A model generated the notes under the pieces. That model was not told the DNA's origin. It was given only the letters and a program-made list of their open reading frames with translations, and searched no databases. This document shows, one piece after another, positions 1 through 8,964 of a stretch of 64,000 nt of DNA. The stretch is from Jiulongibacter sp024742395. GTDB lineage: Bacteria; Bacteroidota; Bacteroidia; Cytophagales; Spirosomataceae. Where the stretch lies: assembly GCA_965249455.1 (NCBI GenBank), contig OZ252236.1, positions 2,852,001 through 2,916,000 on the forward strand, in the 5' to 3' direction. Within the stretch, counting starts at the first letter, position 1. Each line of letters begins with the position of its first letter. Made by a program: the position numbers and the translations under genes.

Positions 1-110
1 TCCATATGATGAACTACGATTTAAATGTGACTCTAAAGAAAGAGGATGTTGATAATTTAAGTGGTTCTTTAATGGGGATGTTTAAGACTACAGCCCAAAG
101 AATTAAATAA
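1..110 (+). CDS. C-terminal fragment of a repeat-family exported protein (cut by window edge)
   Basis: An open frame enters from the left edge and ends in TAA at 108-110. The 35 visible codons read a stretch containing YDLNVTLKK and GSLMGMF, which closely matches the end of each repeat in the next gene (YDVNVVLKK and GSLMNMF). This is therefore the last part of a paralogue of the gene at 135-791, duplicated in tandem. No function can be assigned; the start and domain count lie outside the window. Confidence 0.75.
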   Translation, partial: HMMNYDLNVTLKKEDVDNLSGSLMGMFKTTAQRIK

Positions 111-134
111 GAAATCCTTTAACTCTAATAGAAG

Positions 135-791
135 ATGAAAAAAGTAAGTTTGATTTTTGTAACTCTGATTTTTACCGTTGTTCGGGCTGTCTATGCCCAG
201 GAAGATGCAGACTTCTTCGTAGGAAACTGGGATGTTGTTTTTATTGGTACACCTCAGGGTGATGCTCAAATGGTTGCGGAAATTAGCCGGGATAACGGAG
301 ACTTACAAGGGGTTTTAATCTCTGAGGAGAATGCAGAACCTATACCGATTACTGAGATTATTGAGGATGGAGATCAATTAACTCTATATTTTAGTGCACA
401 AGGGTATGATGTAAATGTAGTTCTAAAAAAGGTGGATGAAACCAATCTGAAAGGTTCTCTTATGAACATGTTTGATGCTACTGCAAGCAGGGTCTTAGAG
501 CAAGATTATTATACTGGTATGTGGGAATTAATGTTTATTGGTACTCCTAATGGTGATGCAAAATTGATGGCTGACCTTTCAAGAAAAGAAGGTGTTTTAG
601 TAGGAAGTATTACAACTGAAGGAGGGTCTGATGCCATTCCTATTACGGAGGTGGTAGAAGAAGAGGAGTCAATCACTCTATACTTCACTATTCAGGGTTA
701 TGATGTTAATGTGCTATATAATAAAGTAGATGCTAATAACATGAAAGGTTCATTAATGAGCATGTTTGATGCCACTGCGGTACGCTTGTAA
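135..791 (+). CDS. Exported protein with two tandem beta-rich repeats, unknown function
   Basis: The 218-residue product starts with a cleavable signal peptide (about residues 1-21, ending VYAQ) and then carries two copies of a domain of about 90 residues. Both copies share the order FIGTP.GDA, IPITE, ITLYF or LTLYF, QGYDVNV, then GSLM.MFDATA near the end. The alternating hydrophobic pattern suggests a small beta sandwich or barrel, loosely like lipocalin-type domains attached to some hydrolases; that likeness is inference. The preceding cut gene ends in the same repeat, so this is a local duplicated family. The gene is followed by a short hairpin with a T-run. I do not recognise a characterised family, and no catalytic residues stand out. 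It is probably periplasmic or surface exposed. Confidence 0.8.
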   Translation: MKKVSLIFVTLIFTVVRAVYAQEDADFFVGNWDVVFIGTPQGDAQMVAEISRDNGDLQGVLISEENAEPIPITEIIEDGDQLTLYFSAQGYDVNVVLKKVDETNLKGSLMNMFDATASRVLEQDYYTGMWELMFIGTPNGDAKLMADLSRKEGVLVGSITTEGGSDAIPITEVVEEEESITLYFTIQGYDVNVLYNKVDANNMKGSLMSMFDATAVRL

Positions 792-815
792 CATTGTATG
801 GTATTCAATAGAAAC

Positions 816-841
816 GCGACTCATTTTGGGTCGCATTTTTT
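816..841 (+). terminator. Short GC hairpin with T-run after the repeat gene
   Basis: GCGAC at 816-820 pairs with GTCGC at 830-834 across a 9-base loop, followed by ATTTTTTG. It lies 25 bases past the stop of the repeat gene. The stem is only 5 bp, so confidence is moderate. Confidence 0.5.
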
Positions 842-899
842 GTTTGATTTGCGTAAGTTTTGGTTTGAAACATTTAAGCGTCAGGCTAAGGATTCGCAG

Positions 900-907
900 T
901 ATTTTTG
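900..907 (+). promoter_or_regulatory. Bacteroidota-type -7 element before the small barrel gene
   Basis: TATTTTTG fits TAnnTTTG, the -7 consensus of Bacteroidota primary sigma promoters. It sits 17 bases before the ATG at 925. No matching TTTG was found 19-21 bases upstream, so this is a partial match only. Confidence 0.35.
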
Positions 908-924
908 TACTAAATCAATTTGAA

Positions 925-1650
925 ATGAAAGTCACCCTTGCATTACTTATAATTTGTTTGTTTGTTGTACTATCTAATGCACAGGAAATAAAGAAACCGC
1001 TGCAAGCTTCGGCAAACTTGCAAATCACGAACAATGGCGTCTCTTTGTTTCCTAACCTTTCACTTGGTAAGCCGGCAGCCATTTTGAATGTTTCAGTAGC
1101 CAAACGAAATTTTTCATTCGAACCTGAATTCAGATGGGCTTTGAACGGGAAACCATGGTCATACATTTTTTGGCTTAGATATCGTTATAATGCTGAAAAG
1201 TTCTCATTAAGAGTAGGAACTCACCCTGCCTATATTTTTGGCCAACAAAAAGTAGTTATAAATGGGAAAGAGGAGAACAGGTTTATTGCTACTCGCTATG
1301 CAGCCGCAGAAATATCACCTTCATTGAATTTGACTGAGAAATTTAAGCTGAGTATTCACTATTTGAGAGGAACTCGTTTAGACAAGTATGGAGTCAAAAC
1401 AAGTAATTTCTTTGCTATACAACCCAGTTTTGCCAATTTGTCAGTGGGTAAAGAGTATTATTTTAACTTCTTTCCTCAGATTTTCTATCTTCAACTAGAT
1501 GATAAAAGCGGTACATATATTAGTGAAACAGTGACTTTTAACAAAAGTGGTTTACCGGTCTATTTATCTAATATGATGACCTACAAGATAAAGTCTACAG
1601 TAGCTGGTGATAACTTTGTTTGGAGTTTAGGATTGAATGTAAAGTTTTGA
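925..1650 (+). CDS. Small predicted outer-membrane beta-barrel protein
   Basis: I place the start at ATG 925, since the product then opens with a clean signal peptide (MKVTLALLIICLFVV to SNAQ, about 20 residues); the reading frame is open further upstream but that part overlaps a likely terminator. The remaining 220 residues show alternating aromatic and hydrophobic residues with many Tyr and Phe, and the protein ends in a phenylalanine after LGLNVKF, the usual C-terminal signature for BAM-inserted barrels. The length suits an 8- to 10-strand barrel. No ligand or partner is suggested by sequence. The AraC gene starts 2 bases after its stop, so the two may be co-transcribed, which is unusual for a barrel and a regulator. 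Confidence 0.7.
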   Translation: MKVTLALLIICLFVVLSNAQEIKKPLQASANLQITNNGVSLFPNLSLGKPAAILNVSVAKRNFSFEPEFRWALNGKPWSYIFWLRYRYNAEKFSLRVGTHPAYIFGQQKVVINGKEENRFIATRYAAAEISPSLNLTEKFKLSIHYLRGTRLDKYGVKTSNFFAIQPSFANLSVGKEYYFNFFPQIFYLQLDDKSGTYISETVTFNKSGLPVYLSNMMTYKIKSTVAGDNFVWSLGLNVKF

Positions 1651-1652
1651 CA

Positions 1653-2552
1653 ATGGAAAAATCAGAATCACTTGAAGACTTCTATAAAAGAAGATTTGAC
1701 TGGATACCGGAAAATCTAAGAAATGAGATTGGCCATTTTAATGTTTTTGAACATGAGCCTTCTGAGCCGGGAAAAGTAAAACCTATTCCATACAAAAGAA
1801 GAGATTTTTATAAGGTGATGCTGGTCATTGGCAATGTAGATATGCAATATGCCGATCAAGTTATAACGGTTAAAAAACAAGCTCTGTTTTTTTCTAATCC
1901 CATGATCCCGTACAAGTGTGCAGATTTAGAGAAAATAGAAGAGGGTTATTATTGCATTTTTAACGACCACTTCTTCAGTCGATTTGGGGATTTAAATGAT
2001 TACGCAGTTTTTCAACCATCTGGTAAGCATGTTTTCGAACTAACTGATGGGCAAGTGGAGGAATTGAGGCCACTGTTTAAAGAAATGTTTACTGAGATAT
2101 CTTCAGAATATCAGCATAAGTATGATGTTTTAAGAAATAAAGTATTCAATTTGATTCATTTTGCTTTAAAAATGGAACCGGCCACTTTTTATGAAAAGAA
2201 ACAAATTAACGCTTCTCAGCGTATCTCAACTCTGTTTTTAGAGTTGCTGGAAAGACAGTTCCCAATAGAAGAGAATCATCCAAGAGTACGACTCCGCTCT
2301 GCCACAGATTATGCCAATCAATTAAATGTACATGTAAATCATTTGAATAGGTCAGTAAAAGAAGTATGTGGTAAAACTACATCTCAGCTCATAGCAATTA
2401 GGTTTCTCCAAGAAGCAAAAATCATGTTAAAACATAGTAATTGGAATATCTCAGAAATCGCTTTTGCCTTGGGATACAATGAAGCCACTCATTTTAATAA
2501 CTTTTTTAAGAAACAAACGGGTCTTAGTCCATCAAAGTTTAGAAGTTTATAA
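1653..2552 (+). CDS. AraC family transcriptional regulator
   Basis: With the start at ATG 1653 the product is 299 residues. The first two-thirds look like a cupin-type sensing domain, including a stretch where the chain sees hydrophobic ligands or effectors in this family. The last 100 residues or so form the double helix-turn-helix AraC domain: YANQLNVHVNHLNRSVKE for the first helix-turn-helix and ISEIAFALGYNEATHFNNFFKK for the second, followed by GLSPSKFR, the classic ending. It lies directly upstream of iorA/iorB-type genes, and a 9-bp direct repeat with 21-bp spacing follows its stop codon, which fits control of that enzyme operon. The effector is not known from sequence. Confidence 0.9.
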   Translation: MEKSESLEDFYKRRFDWIPENLRNEIGHFNVFEHEPSEPGKVKPIPYKRRDFYKVMLVIGNVDMQYADQVITVKKQALFFSNPMIPYKCADLEKIEEGYYCIFNDHFFSRFGDLNDYAVFQPSGKHVFELTDGQVEELRPLFKEMFTEISSEYQHKYDVLRNKVFNLIHFALKMEPATFYEKKQINASQRISTLFLELLERQFPIEENHPRVRLRSATDYANQLNVHVNHLNRSVKEVCGKTTSQLIAIRFLQEAKIMLKHSNWNISEIAFALGYNEATHFNNFFKKQTGLSPSKFRSL

Positions 2553-2568
2553 CCTGTAATGAAAGTTC

Positions 2569-2598
2569 TTGTTTGAATTTTGTAACTTATTGTTTGAA
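2569..2598 (+). promoter_or_regulatory. Candidate AraC operator: 9-bp direct repeat at 21-bp period
   Basis: TTGTTTGAA occurs at 2569-2577 and again, identical, at 2590-2598. The start-to-start distance of 21 bp is two helical turns, the classical layout of AraC-type half-sites. It lies between the AraC gene and the hydroxylase subunits, about 65 bases before the first ATG. The geometry is seen; binding is inference. Confidence 0.55.
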
Positions 2599-2663
2599 AG
2601 ACGTTAACAGTATCTGGTTAAAACTTTTGACCTTTGGTCAGACCCAAAAAATAAGAAGACAAC

Positions 2664-3119
2664 ATGGCAAAATACAATCTTAATATAAACGGAATTAAAC
2701 GTTCAGTTGAGCTTGATCCTACAACCCCGATTCTATGGGTACTAAGAGATCATCTCAATATGCCAGGGACAAAGTTTGGATGTGGAATAGCTCAATGCGG
2801 TGCATGTACAATTCACCTCAATGGTATGGCTATCCGCTCTTGTCAACTTCCCGTATCTGCGGTAGGAAATCAGGAAATTACCACAATTGAAGGGCTTTCT
2901 GAAAATGGTGATCATCCTGTTCAGGAAGCTTGGATAGAGCATGATGTAGCACAATGTGGATATTGTCAAACAGGTCAAATTATGACAGCCGCTGCTTTAT
3001 TAAAAAATAATCCTATGCCAAGTGATGAAGATATTGAAGCTACCATGAGTGGGAATATTTGCAGGTGCGGTACCTACCTCAGAATTAAAGAAGCTATCAA
3101 GACTGCTGCCGCCAAATAA
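2664..3119 (+). CDS. iorA: (2Fe-2S)-binding subunit of a molybdenum hydroxylase (IorA type)
   Basis: This 151-residue protein is the small electron-transfer subunit of the xanthine oxidase superfamily, in the two-subunit arrangement known from isoquinoline 1-oxidoreductase. The N-terminal plant-ferredoxin cluster uses Cys40, Cys45, Cys48 and Cys60 (CGIAQCGACT). The C-terminal helical domain holds the second cluster with Cys98, Cys101, Cys133 and Cys135 (CGYCQTGQ and GNICRCGT). Length and all eight cysteines are as expected. The large subunit follows 31 bases downstream. The real substrate is unknown: proteins of this kind are also annotated as aldehyde dehydrogenases, so the gene symbol names the type rather than the substrate. 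Confidence 0.92.
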   Translation: MAKYNLNINGIKRSVELDPTTPILWVLRDHLNMPGTKFGCGIAQCGACTIHLNGMAIRSCQLPVSAVGNQEITTIEGLSENGDHPVQEAWIEHDVAQCGYCQTGQIMTAAALLKNNPMPSDEDIEATMSGNICRCGTYLRIKEAIKTAAAK

Positions 3120-3150
3120 TCACCAACCCAAACAATTTAAGATTAAAGAC

Positions 3151-5403
3151 ATGGAAAAAGTTACCAATAAATATGACAGGCGTTCATTTTTAAAATCATC
3201 TGCCCTGGCTGGTGGTGGATTGATGTTAAGTTTTAGTTTCCTTACCGGCTTCAAAAGACCAGATGAAACTTCTGATGCATCTGGACTAAATGAAGGCTGG
3301 AATGAGTTGGTAGGATATATACAAATTAGCTCTGATAATGTAATCAAACTGATATGTCCCAATCCGGAGTTTGGCCAAAACGTCATGACTTCGTTACCTA
3401 TGATTTTGGCGGAAGAGCTAGATGTTAATTGGGAAGATGTGCTTGTAGAGATGGGCCCGCATGACAATGTGAAATTAGGGCCACAATTTACCGGTGGCTC
3501 TAACTCGGTAAGAATGTACTGGCGGCCATTAAGAAATGCCGGAGCCTCTGCCAGACAAATGCTTATTCAGGCTGCTGCCCAAACTTGGGGTGTAGCGGCA
3601 GGTGAAATCAAAACGAATCAAGGAATCCTATCGCATGGAAGTGGGAAAAGGGCAAACTATGGAGAAATGGCAGCCTTGGCTGCTACGCTTCCTGTGCCAA
3701 AAGATGTAAAAAATAAAGACGTACAAAACTTTAGTATTGTAGGGAATTCAAAAAAGAATGTAGAAGGGCTAAAAGTGGTAACAGGAAAGCCGCTTTTTGG
3801 AATGGATTATAGAGTAGAAGGCATGAAGATAGCCATGATTCAGCATCCTCCGGCTTTTGGAATGAAACTGAAATCTTATGATGCCAGTCAATCCCTGAAA
3901 ATGCCAGGTATTCAGAATGTTTTTAGTTTCAAGCTATATAAAGATGATTTTGAGCAAGGTGGTTTTGATACCCGGACTTTCAATGAGCTAATAGCCATAG
4001 TAGGAAACTCTACTTGGGAGGTTATGAATGCACGTAAAAAACTAAAAGTGCAGTGGGAAGCGGCTGGGGAGTTAAAGCAGACAATTAATGGCAGGGGCGG
4101 TAAAACCGAAATGACAATTCCGGGTAGATTAGAAACTACAGCGAACCAGTATGAGATGATGGCAGAGCAAGCCCAAATGCCTGCCCGACAATTAAGAAAA
4201 GATGGCGATCCTGAAACTGCCTTTTCAAATGCTGCTCAAATTTTAGAACGCACTTATAACGCACCTTTTCTTGCACATAACTGCATGGAACCCATGAACT
4301 TTTTTGCTCATGTAGAAGCAGACAAGGCATTGGTAGCTGGGCCAATACAAGCTCCCGGGTGGATGGAGCCAACACTTTCAAAGCTTTTGAACCTATCTCC
4401 TGAGAAAATTGAGATTCAAATGACCCGTATGGGTGGTGGATTTGGCCGGAGAGCTTATGCACAGTACGTTTATGAGGCTGCTTTAATCTCTCAAAAAGTC
4501 AATGCACCGGTTAAACTAATTTATACCCGAGAAGACGATATGACGTATGGAATCTATCGTCCAATGTACACCGCTACTTACAGAGCGGCTTTAGATGAGA
4601 ACAAAAACTTGATTGGATTCCATGTAAAAGGCGGAGGAATACCAGAATCGCCTATTCATGAAAATCGTTTTCCCGCGGGAGCCATTGACAATTACCTGGC
4701 AGAGAGTTTTGAGATTCCATCAAACATTACCATTGGAGCATTTAGAGCTCCAAGGTCCAACTTTAACGCCGCAGCAGAACAATCATTCCTTGACGAATTA
4801 GCCGAAATGATGGGGAAAGACCCAATAGAGATGCGTCTTGAACTACTGGATCGTGCAAGTAAAAATCCGGTAGGAGAGAGAAACGATTATGACCCAAAGA
4901 GATACGCAGGCGTTCTGAAATTATTGAAAGAAAAAGCTAACTGGAAAGGTCCGAAAGAAGGTAATGTAAGTAGGGGAGTAGCAGCATATTTTTGTCATAA
5001 TTCTTATGCCGGACATGTAGTGGATATGATTAACAAAGATGGAGAACCTTACGTAGAGAAGGTGACCTCTGCGGTAGATTGTGGAGTTGTAGTGAACCCT
5101 GATGCAGCGGCTAACATGGTACAGGGTGCCGTGGTAGATGGCATTGGAAATGCCTTTTATGGTGGACTACGGCATCAAAATGGCGTTTCTGAACAAAGTA
5201 ATTTTAATAAATATAGAATGATTCGGCATCATGAGGCTCCTCAGAATATAGACGTTCATTTTGTGAAAAGTGAGGTAGATCCAACTGGCCTTGGGGAACC
5301 TCCATTTCCTCCGGTTTTTGCGGCAGTAGCTAATGCACTTTATCAGAATACTGGCCGACGACATTACAATCAGCCCTTCATGACTGAGCCATCAAGTATT
5401 TAA
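3151..5403 (+). CDS. iorB: Molybdopterin-binding hydroxylase subunit with Tat signal (IorB type)
   Basis: Start chosen at ATG 3151 because it gives a twin-arginine signal directly (RRSFLK at residues 10-15, then a hydrophobic stretch), so the enzyme is exported folded to the periplasm. The 750-residue chain is the catalytic subunit of the xanthine oxidase superfamily. Visible marks are GGGFGRR near residue 428, part of the molybdopterin site, and the conserved active-site glutamate in GLGEPPFPPV at about residue 716. The protein probably hydroxylates an N-heterocycle or aldehyde using water, passing electrons through the iron-sulfur subunit encoded just upstream. No cytochrome subunit or Mo-cofactor insertion (XdhC-like) gene is adjacent. 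Expression is likely controlled by the upstream AraC protein. Confidence 0.9.
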   Translation: MEKVTNKYDRRSFLKSSALAGGGLMLSFSFLTGFKRPDETSDASGLNEGWNELVGYIQISSDNVIKLICPNPEFGQNVMTSLPMILAEELDVNWEDVLVEMGPHDNVKLGPQFTGGSNSVRMYWRPLRNAGASARQMLIQAAAQTWGVAAGEIKTNQGILSHGSGKRANYGEMAALAATLPVPKDVKNKDVQNFSIVGNSKKNVEGLKVVTGKPLFGMDYRVEGMKIAMIQHPPAFGMKLKSYDASQSLKMPGIQNVFSFKLYKDDFEQGGFDTRTFNELIAIVGNSTWEVMNARKKLKVQWEAAGELKQTINGRGGKTEMTIPGRLETTANQYEMMAEQAQMPARQLRKDGDPETAFSNAAQILERTYNAPFLAHNCMEPMNFFAHVEADKALVAGPIQAPGWMEPTLSKLLNLSPEKIEIQMTRMGGGFGRRAYAQYVYEAALISQKVNAPVKLIYTREDDMTYGIYRPMYTATYRAALDENKNLIGFHVKGGGIPESPIHENRFPAGAIDNYLAESFEIPSNITIGAFRAPRSNFNAAAEQSFLDELAEMMGKDPIEMRLELLDRASKNPVGERNDYDPKRYAGVLKLLKEKANWKGPKEGNVSRGVAAYFCHNSYAGHVVDMINKDGEPYVEKVTSAVDCGVVVNPDAAANMVQGAVVDGIGNAFYGGLRHQNGVSEQSNFNKYRMIRHHEAPQNIDVHFVKSEVDPTGLGEPPFPPVFAAVANALYQNTGRRHYNQPFMTEPSSI

Positions 5404-5564
5404 TAGAACTTGGTCGCATTTACTTTTGATATTGAAGAGTAAATTTCTACTTATCAATGAAACAGCTAAAAAAAATCTGATGAAGGCAAATTTGCAGTTA
5501 GGTAATTTTGAGTAGATCACCATCCGCGTACTCCGCAGATTAAAACTGACACTTGACCATCATT

Positions 5565-7124
5565 CTATTTCTCGGCTATTATGGTGACCACAGAATTTTC
5601 AGGAATAGTAAAAGATTTATCATTAGTGTTAATGTGTAGCAATTGAAGGTCGCTTTCTTCTGATGTTAGGTAAGCCTTTAGTCTATTAAAACCCTGCTCA
5701 TTTTGAACTAGAGAAATCTCTTGTGCAAAATTTTGAGAGTTAACTACTACATAAACCATTTGATTTGAGTCCTTGCTATAAAATGCAGAAACTAAGAAAT
5801 CCTTGTTTTGGGGTAATTTGTTTTGAATAGTGACTTCTACCCGTTTAAAGCCTGGCCTGATAAAACGGCTGTAATTTCCCAAAGTCCATAGGATTTTTGA
5901 GGGATAAAACTGACCATCCGTTTTATTTTTATCTATATAAATGAGGCCATCTTTGTAATTATACGGAGAAATGGCGATCCACCAATTCCAGGCAACGGCA
6001 TTGGCAAAAGTCAGATCGTTATGGATAGCACGAGCCACATAGAGTGCGGGCGGCATACTTAAATCACGCTTGTTACCATTGATGTCTCCATTATTACCTC
6101 CGAGTATACAATACTCACTCATCCAAAAACTTAATCCTGGCACTTCATTAATTCTATTTGCTAAACTTCGTCTTAGAGACTGGGCCTCATCAAAAGGAGA
6201 GGTCGTAAAATAGGAATGGCCGGAAATATTATTTTCTACATGCTTAAGGTTGCCCAGGTAATTCTCGGATTCTTTACTAAAGAATTCGTTGATTTGATTG
6301 CCACGAGTAGGTTTGTCTGCATCTTCAATAAGATAGTTGATTTTACCGGCTTCTGCTACATCTATGGTGGTGGTAAGCTTTTCTTTCTCCAAAGCCTTAT
6401 CAAGTTCTCTGACTATCTCAGCAATCTCAGAATTAGAGAAAGGTGTTCCTTCCTGACCCGCATTTGACCAGTCCCATTGAGGTTCATTTACTGGACTGAT
6501 AAAGCCTGGTTTCAGACCTTTTTGTTCCAGATTTTTTAAAGATTTTGCGAGGTATTGAGCAAAAGCCGCATAATTCTCCCTGGCCAAATTGTTCTCTCCT
6601 TTATTGGCATAGGCCTTACCATTTTTTGTTAGAGCTACGGGTGGACTATTAGAGAAAACTAACAAATTCTCAACTTCTTCATCCGTTGCTTTTTCTGCAA
6701 ACCATATTTGCCCTTTTTGTTTATTCCAGTTGTAAGAGCCATCAGCATTCAGAAAGGATTCAGCTCTACGCCATTCATCTTTTATATCAGATACTTCTCC
6801 TTGTTCTGTACTTCCGGCTCCCAAATTAAATCTCCACATTGATAGGCCTATTCCTTTTGGGCTACCATTCTCATCAAATTTTTTACTAAAAAGAAGTTCT
6901 GCTATTTTTTCTTTTTTGCCGGCAGGCCAATTACCAACAAATTGACATGACCAGGCATCTGAAGCTCCAAAATGATGGATGGTTTGGTACTTTATTGATA
7001 GGTCAGTCTCAATATGAAGTGTTTCTTTCTTCTTTTCTCCTTGACTATTGCCCTGAGCTAAAGTAGAATGTGTTAGAAGAGAAATCAGTAGAGTAAAAAG
7101 TGATAGTTTTTTTATTTGTTTCAA
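5565..7124 (-). CDS. Secreted glycoside hydrolase family 30 enzyme
   Basis: The product resembles GH30 enzymes of the endo-beta-1,6-galactanase / glucanase sort. The general acid is likely in SPVNEPQWDW and the nucleophile in FWMSEYCIL; both sit at the strand ends expected for a clan GH-A barrel. A C-terminal beta domain follows. No ATG is available at the front. The open frame reaches a TTG at 7187, but that TTG is part of a good promoter -7 element, so I prefer TTG at 7124, which opens a textbook signal peptide (MKQIKKLSLFTLLISLL to TLAQ) and gives 519 residues. TTG at 7130 is also possible. The gene is divergent from the sigma factor gene and stands alone. The substrate cannot be told from sequence. 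Confidence 0.85.
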   Translation of the reverse strand: MKQIKKLSLFTLLISLLTHSTLAQGNSQGEKKKETLHIETDLSIKYQTIHHFGASDAWSCQFVGNWPAGKKEKIAELLFSKKFDENGSPKGIGLSMWRFNLGAGSTEQGEVSDIKDEWRRAESFLNADGSYNWNKQKGQIWFAEKATDEEVENLLVFSNSPPVALTKNGKAYANKGENNLARENYAAFAQYLAKSLKNLEQKGLKPGFISPVNEPQWDWSNAGQEGTPFSNSEIAEIVRELDKALEKEKLTTTIDVAEAGKINYLIEDADKPTRGNQINEFFSKESENYLGNLKHVENNISGHSYFTTSPFDEAQSLRRSLANRINEVPGLSFWMSEYCILGGNNGDINGNKRDLSMPPALYVARAIHNDLTFANAVAWNWWIAISPYNYKDGLIYIDKNKTDGQFYPSKILWTLGNYSRFIRPGFKRVEVTIQNKLPQNKDFLVSAFYSKDSNQMVYVVVNSQNFAQEISLVQNEQGFNRLKAYLTSEESDLQLLHINTNDKSFTIPENSVVTIIAEK

Positions 7125-7184
7125 TGTGTTCAATGGGTCTTTAATGTAATTATATACAATGGCAGCTATGATACACTTTTCTTT

Positions 7185-7192
7185 CAAAATTA
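7185..7192 (-). promoter_or_regulatory. -7 element for the GH30 gene
   Basis: On the minus strand the bases read TAATTTTG, matching TAnnTTTG exactly. It would start transcription near 7178, leaving a leader of about 50 bases to the TTG start at 7124. No clear -33 TTTG was found at the usual distance. Confidence 0.4.
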
Positions 7193-7327
7193 TTCTTTAA
7201 ATTAGATGGAAGAGTATGTGTTTCTGTCAAAGTAAGTATAAGTAGTTCTTAATAATTCGATAATATGTATTCCTGAAATTACTTTTCTAATTAACGGAAA
7301 TTTGTATTCGCTATTAAAGTTCTTTTC

Positions 7328-7903
7328 ATGGAGAAAGAGGTACAAATACTGTTCGCCGAATTAACACAGGGGTCGTCTGAAGCCTTCGAAGAAATTTACG
7401 TTCTTTTCTATGAAGCTTCGGTAAGGTTTTGCTTCTCTTTAGTTAAAGACCAGGCAGAGGCAGAGGGCTTGGTTCAAGATGTCTTCATACAATTATGGGA
7501 ACGAAGAAATCGACTTGATAGGGAAATTGAGTTTAAGTCTTATTTGTTCGCATGTTTAAAAAACAGGGCTTTTGATAAATTGAGAGCCATTAGGAAAAGT
7601 CAGGAGGCTATTGAGAATCAATGGAAAAGGATTGAGCAACTTCAATCAGAGGTTAATGATGAGCTCAATGAACAAAAAATTGATTCAATTCTTATGGCAA
7701 TAGAAGACCTTCCTCCGGGAAGAAAGCAAATTATTCAATTAAGATATTTGAAAGGCAAGTCATATAAGGAAATTGCTGAACAACTTAATATTTCGAGCCA
7801 CACTGTTAAGAATCAACTGATTAAAGCCAAACAGCATTTAAAATCAGCAGTGGAGTTTCAAATAAGCTGGTTTTTAGTGGTTGTTCCCTACTGCTTTTTT
7901 TAA
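7328..7903 (+). CDS. ECF RNA polymerase sigma factor paired with FecR
   Basis: The 191-residue protein has sigma region 2 near residues 20-90 (AEGLVQDVFIQLWERRNRL, then FKSYLFACLKNRAFDKL) and region 4 near 125-175 (LPPGRKQIIQLRYLKGKSYKEIAEQLNISSHTVKNQL). It ends in a hydrophobic tail (WFLVVVPYCFF), a common trait of Bacteroidota sigma factors coupled to FecR proteins. A FecR gene follows after 65 bases and then SusC with an STN domain, the standard three-part surface-signalling set. It should switch on the SusCD locus when SusC meets its ligand. Divergent from the GH30 gene, with 203 bases between the preferred starts. Confidence 0.93.
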   Translation: MEKEVQILFAELTQGSSEAFEEIYVLFYEASVRFCFSLVKDQAEAEGLVQDVFIQLWERRNRLDREIEFKSYLFACLKNRAFDKLRAIRKSQEAIENQWKRIEQLQSEVNDELNEQKIDSILMAIEDLPPGRKQIIQLRYLKGKSYKEIAEQLNISSHTVKNQLIKAKQHLKSAVEFQISWFLVVVPYCFF

Positions 7904-7968
7904 GGCTTAACATTTAATTCATATTACTGAATAGTCCATTTTGTTTCATTTCAAGTTATCACTATGAA

Positions 7969-8964
7969 ATGAATAAAGAAACTCTACATCAATTAATCAA
8001 GGATTATATTCAGAATCGGATATCACAGGAGAAATATCTCGAATTAATCCATGGATTTGATCAGGAATATATTGAGCAAGAATATGAGATTGTTCTAAGA
8101 ACAATGTTTGATGATATATTGTCAAACGAATCAAAGAAAGAAACAAGTTCTTCTGAGTACCGACAACAGGCAAAAAAAATTATAAGAGAGAACAAGAAGA
8201 AAGGTGTTTTCACAAGGATTTATGTATCGTATATCTATAAGCTTGTTGCCTCAATAGCCATATTCGCAACACTCTTTCTAGCCTACAAATATTGGTTAAG
8301 TGATCGGGGTAAAATACCTCTTCAGTATGAACTCTCAGAAAGAAATACACTAAAGGGTGAGAGGGCTGAACTTACGCTGACTGACGGCACATTTGTTAAG
8401 CTTAATGCTGGAAGTAAATTAACCTATCCAAACTCCTTTCAGACAAATACCAGAGAAGTAAACCTGAGTGGTGAGGCCTATTTTGACGTAGAACGTAATG
8501 AAAGAAAATCCTTTATAATTCACACTAATAGTCTAGATATTAGTGTATTAGGAACTTCCTTCAACGTTAAGGCTTATGAAGATAACGAATATTGCTCAGT
8601 GACAGTGGAAAGTGGTAAAGTAAGAGTAACATTAAAAGAAGATGATTATTATGATCTTCTTCCTGGTCAGGAGCTCAGGCTTTATTATAAGAGCAATAAA
8701 GTTAATTTATTTGAGGTGAAATCCACCGTGGCTACGAGCTGGACAACCGGCATACTTTATTTTGATAAAACTCCTTTTTACGAAATAGAACTCACCTTGG
8801 AAAGGTGGTATGATGTAAACATTACCATTGAGGATAAGTCTTTGAAATACAAGCTTCTGAATGGGCAACATGATAATCAAACACTTCAGGAAGTCTTGGC
8901 TTCTCTCAGCTATTTACTGGATTTTGAATATGAAATAAAAGGTAAAGATGTAATCATAAAATAG
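7969..8964 (+). CDS. FecR family anti-sigma factor
   Basis: The product is 331 residues. The cytoplasmic N-terminus (1-85) should hold the sigma factor. One membrane span lies near residues 88-108 (YKLVASIAIFATLFLAYKYW). The periplasmic FecR domain follows (about 125-225, with ERAELTLTDGTFVKLNAGS and GEAYFDVE), then a C-terminal domain of the DUF4974 type (about 255-331, ILYFDKTPFYEI and LNGQHDNQTLQEVLASL), which is thought to contact the STN domain of the partner transporter. It sits between the sigma factor and SusC genes, all on one strand. Confidence 0.93.
   Translation: MNKETLHQLIKDYIQNRISQEKYLELIHGFDQEYIEQEYEIVLRTMFDDILSNESKKETSSSEYRQQAKKIIRENKKKGVFTRIYVSYIYKLVASIAIFATLFLAYKYWLSDRGKIPLQYELSERNTLKGERAELTLTDGTFVKLNAGSKLTYPNSFQTNTREVNLSGEAYFDVERNERKSFIIHTNSLDISVLGTSFNVKAYEDNEYCSVTVESGKVRVTLKEDDYYDLLPGQELRLYYKSNKVNLFEVKSTVATSWTTGILYFDKTPFYEIELTLERWYDVNITIEDKSLKYKLLNGQHDNQTLQEVLASLSYLLDFEYEIKGKDVIIK

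Noticed and set aside
2628..2640. Small inverted repeat TGACC-TTT-GGTCA before iorA
   Set aside because: Five-base arms with a three-base loop are too short; the nearby 21-bp-period repeat is a better regulatory candidate.
3049..3150. Longer N-terminus for the large hydroxylase subunit
   Set aside because: It overlaps the small subunit gene in another frame and would bury the Tat signal 34 residues inside.
7220..7240. Possible Pho box upstream of the FecR-linked sigma gene (single CTGTCA)
   Set aside because: Only one half-site, no second copy at 11-bp spacing, and the E. coli Pho box is not known to apply in this phylum.
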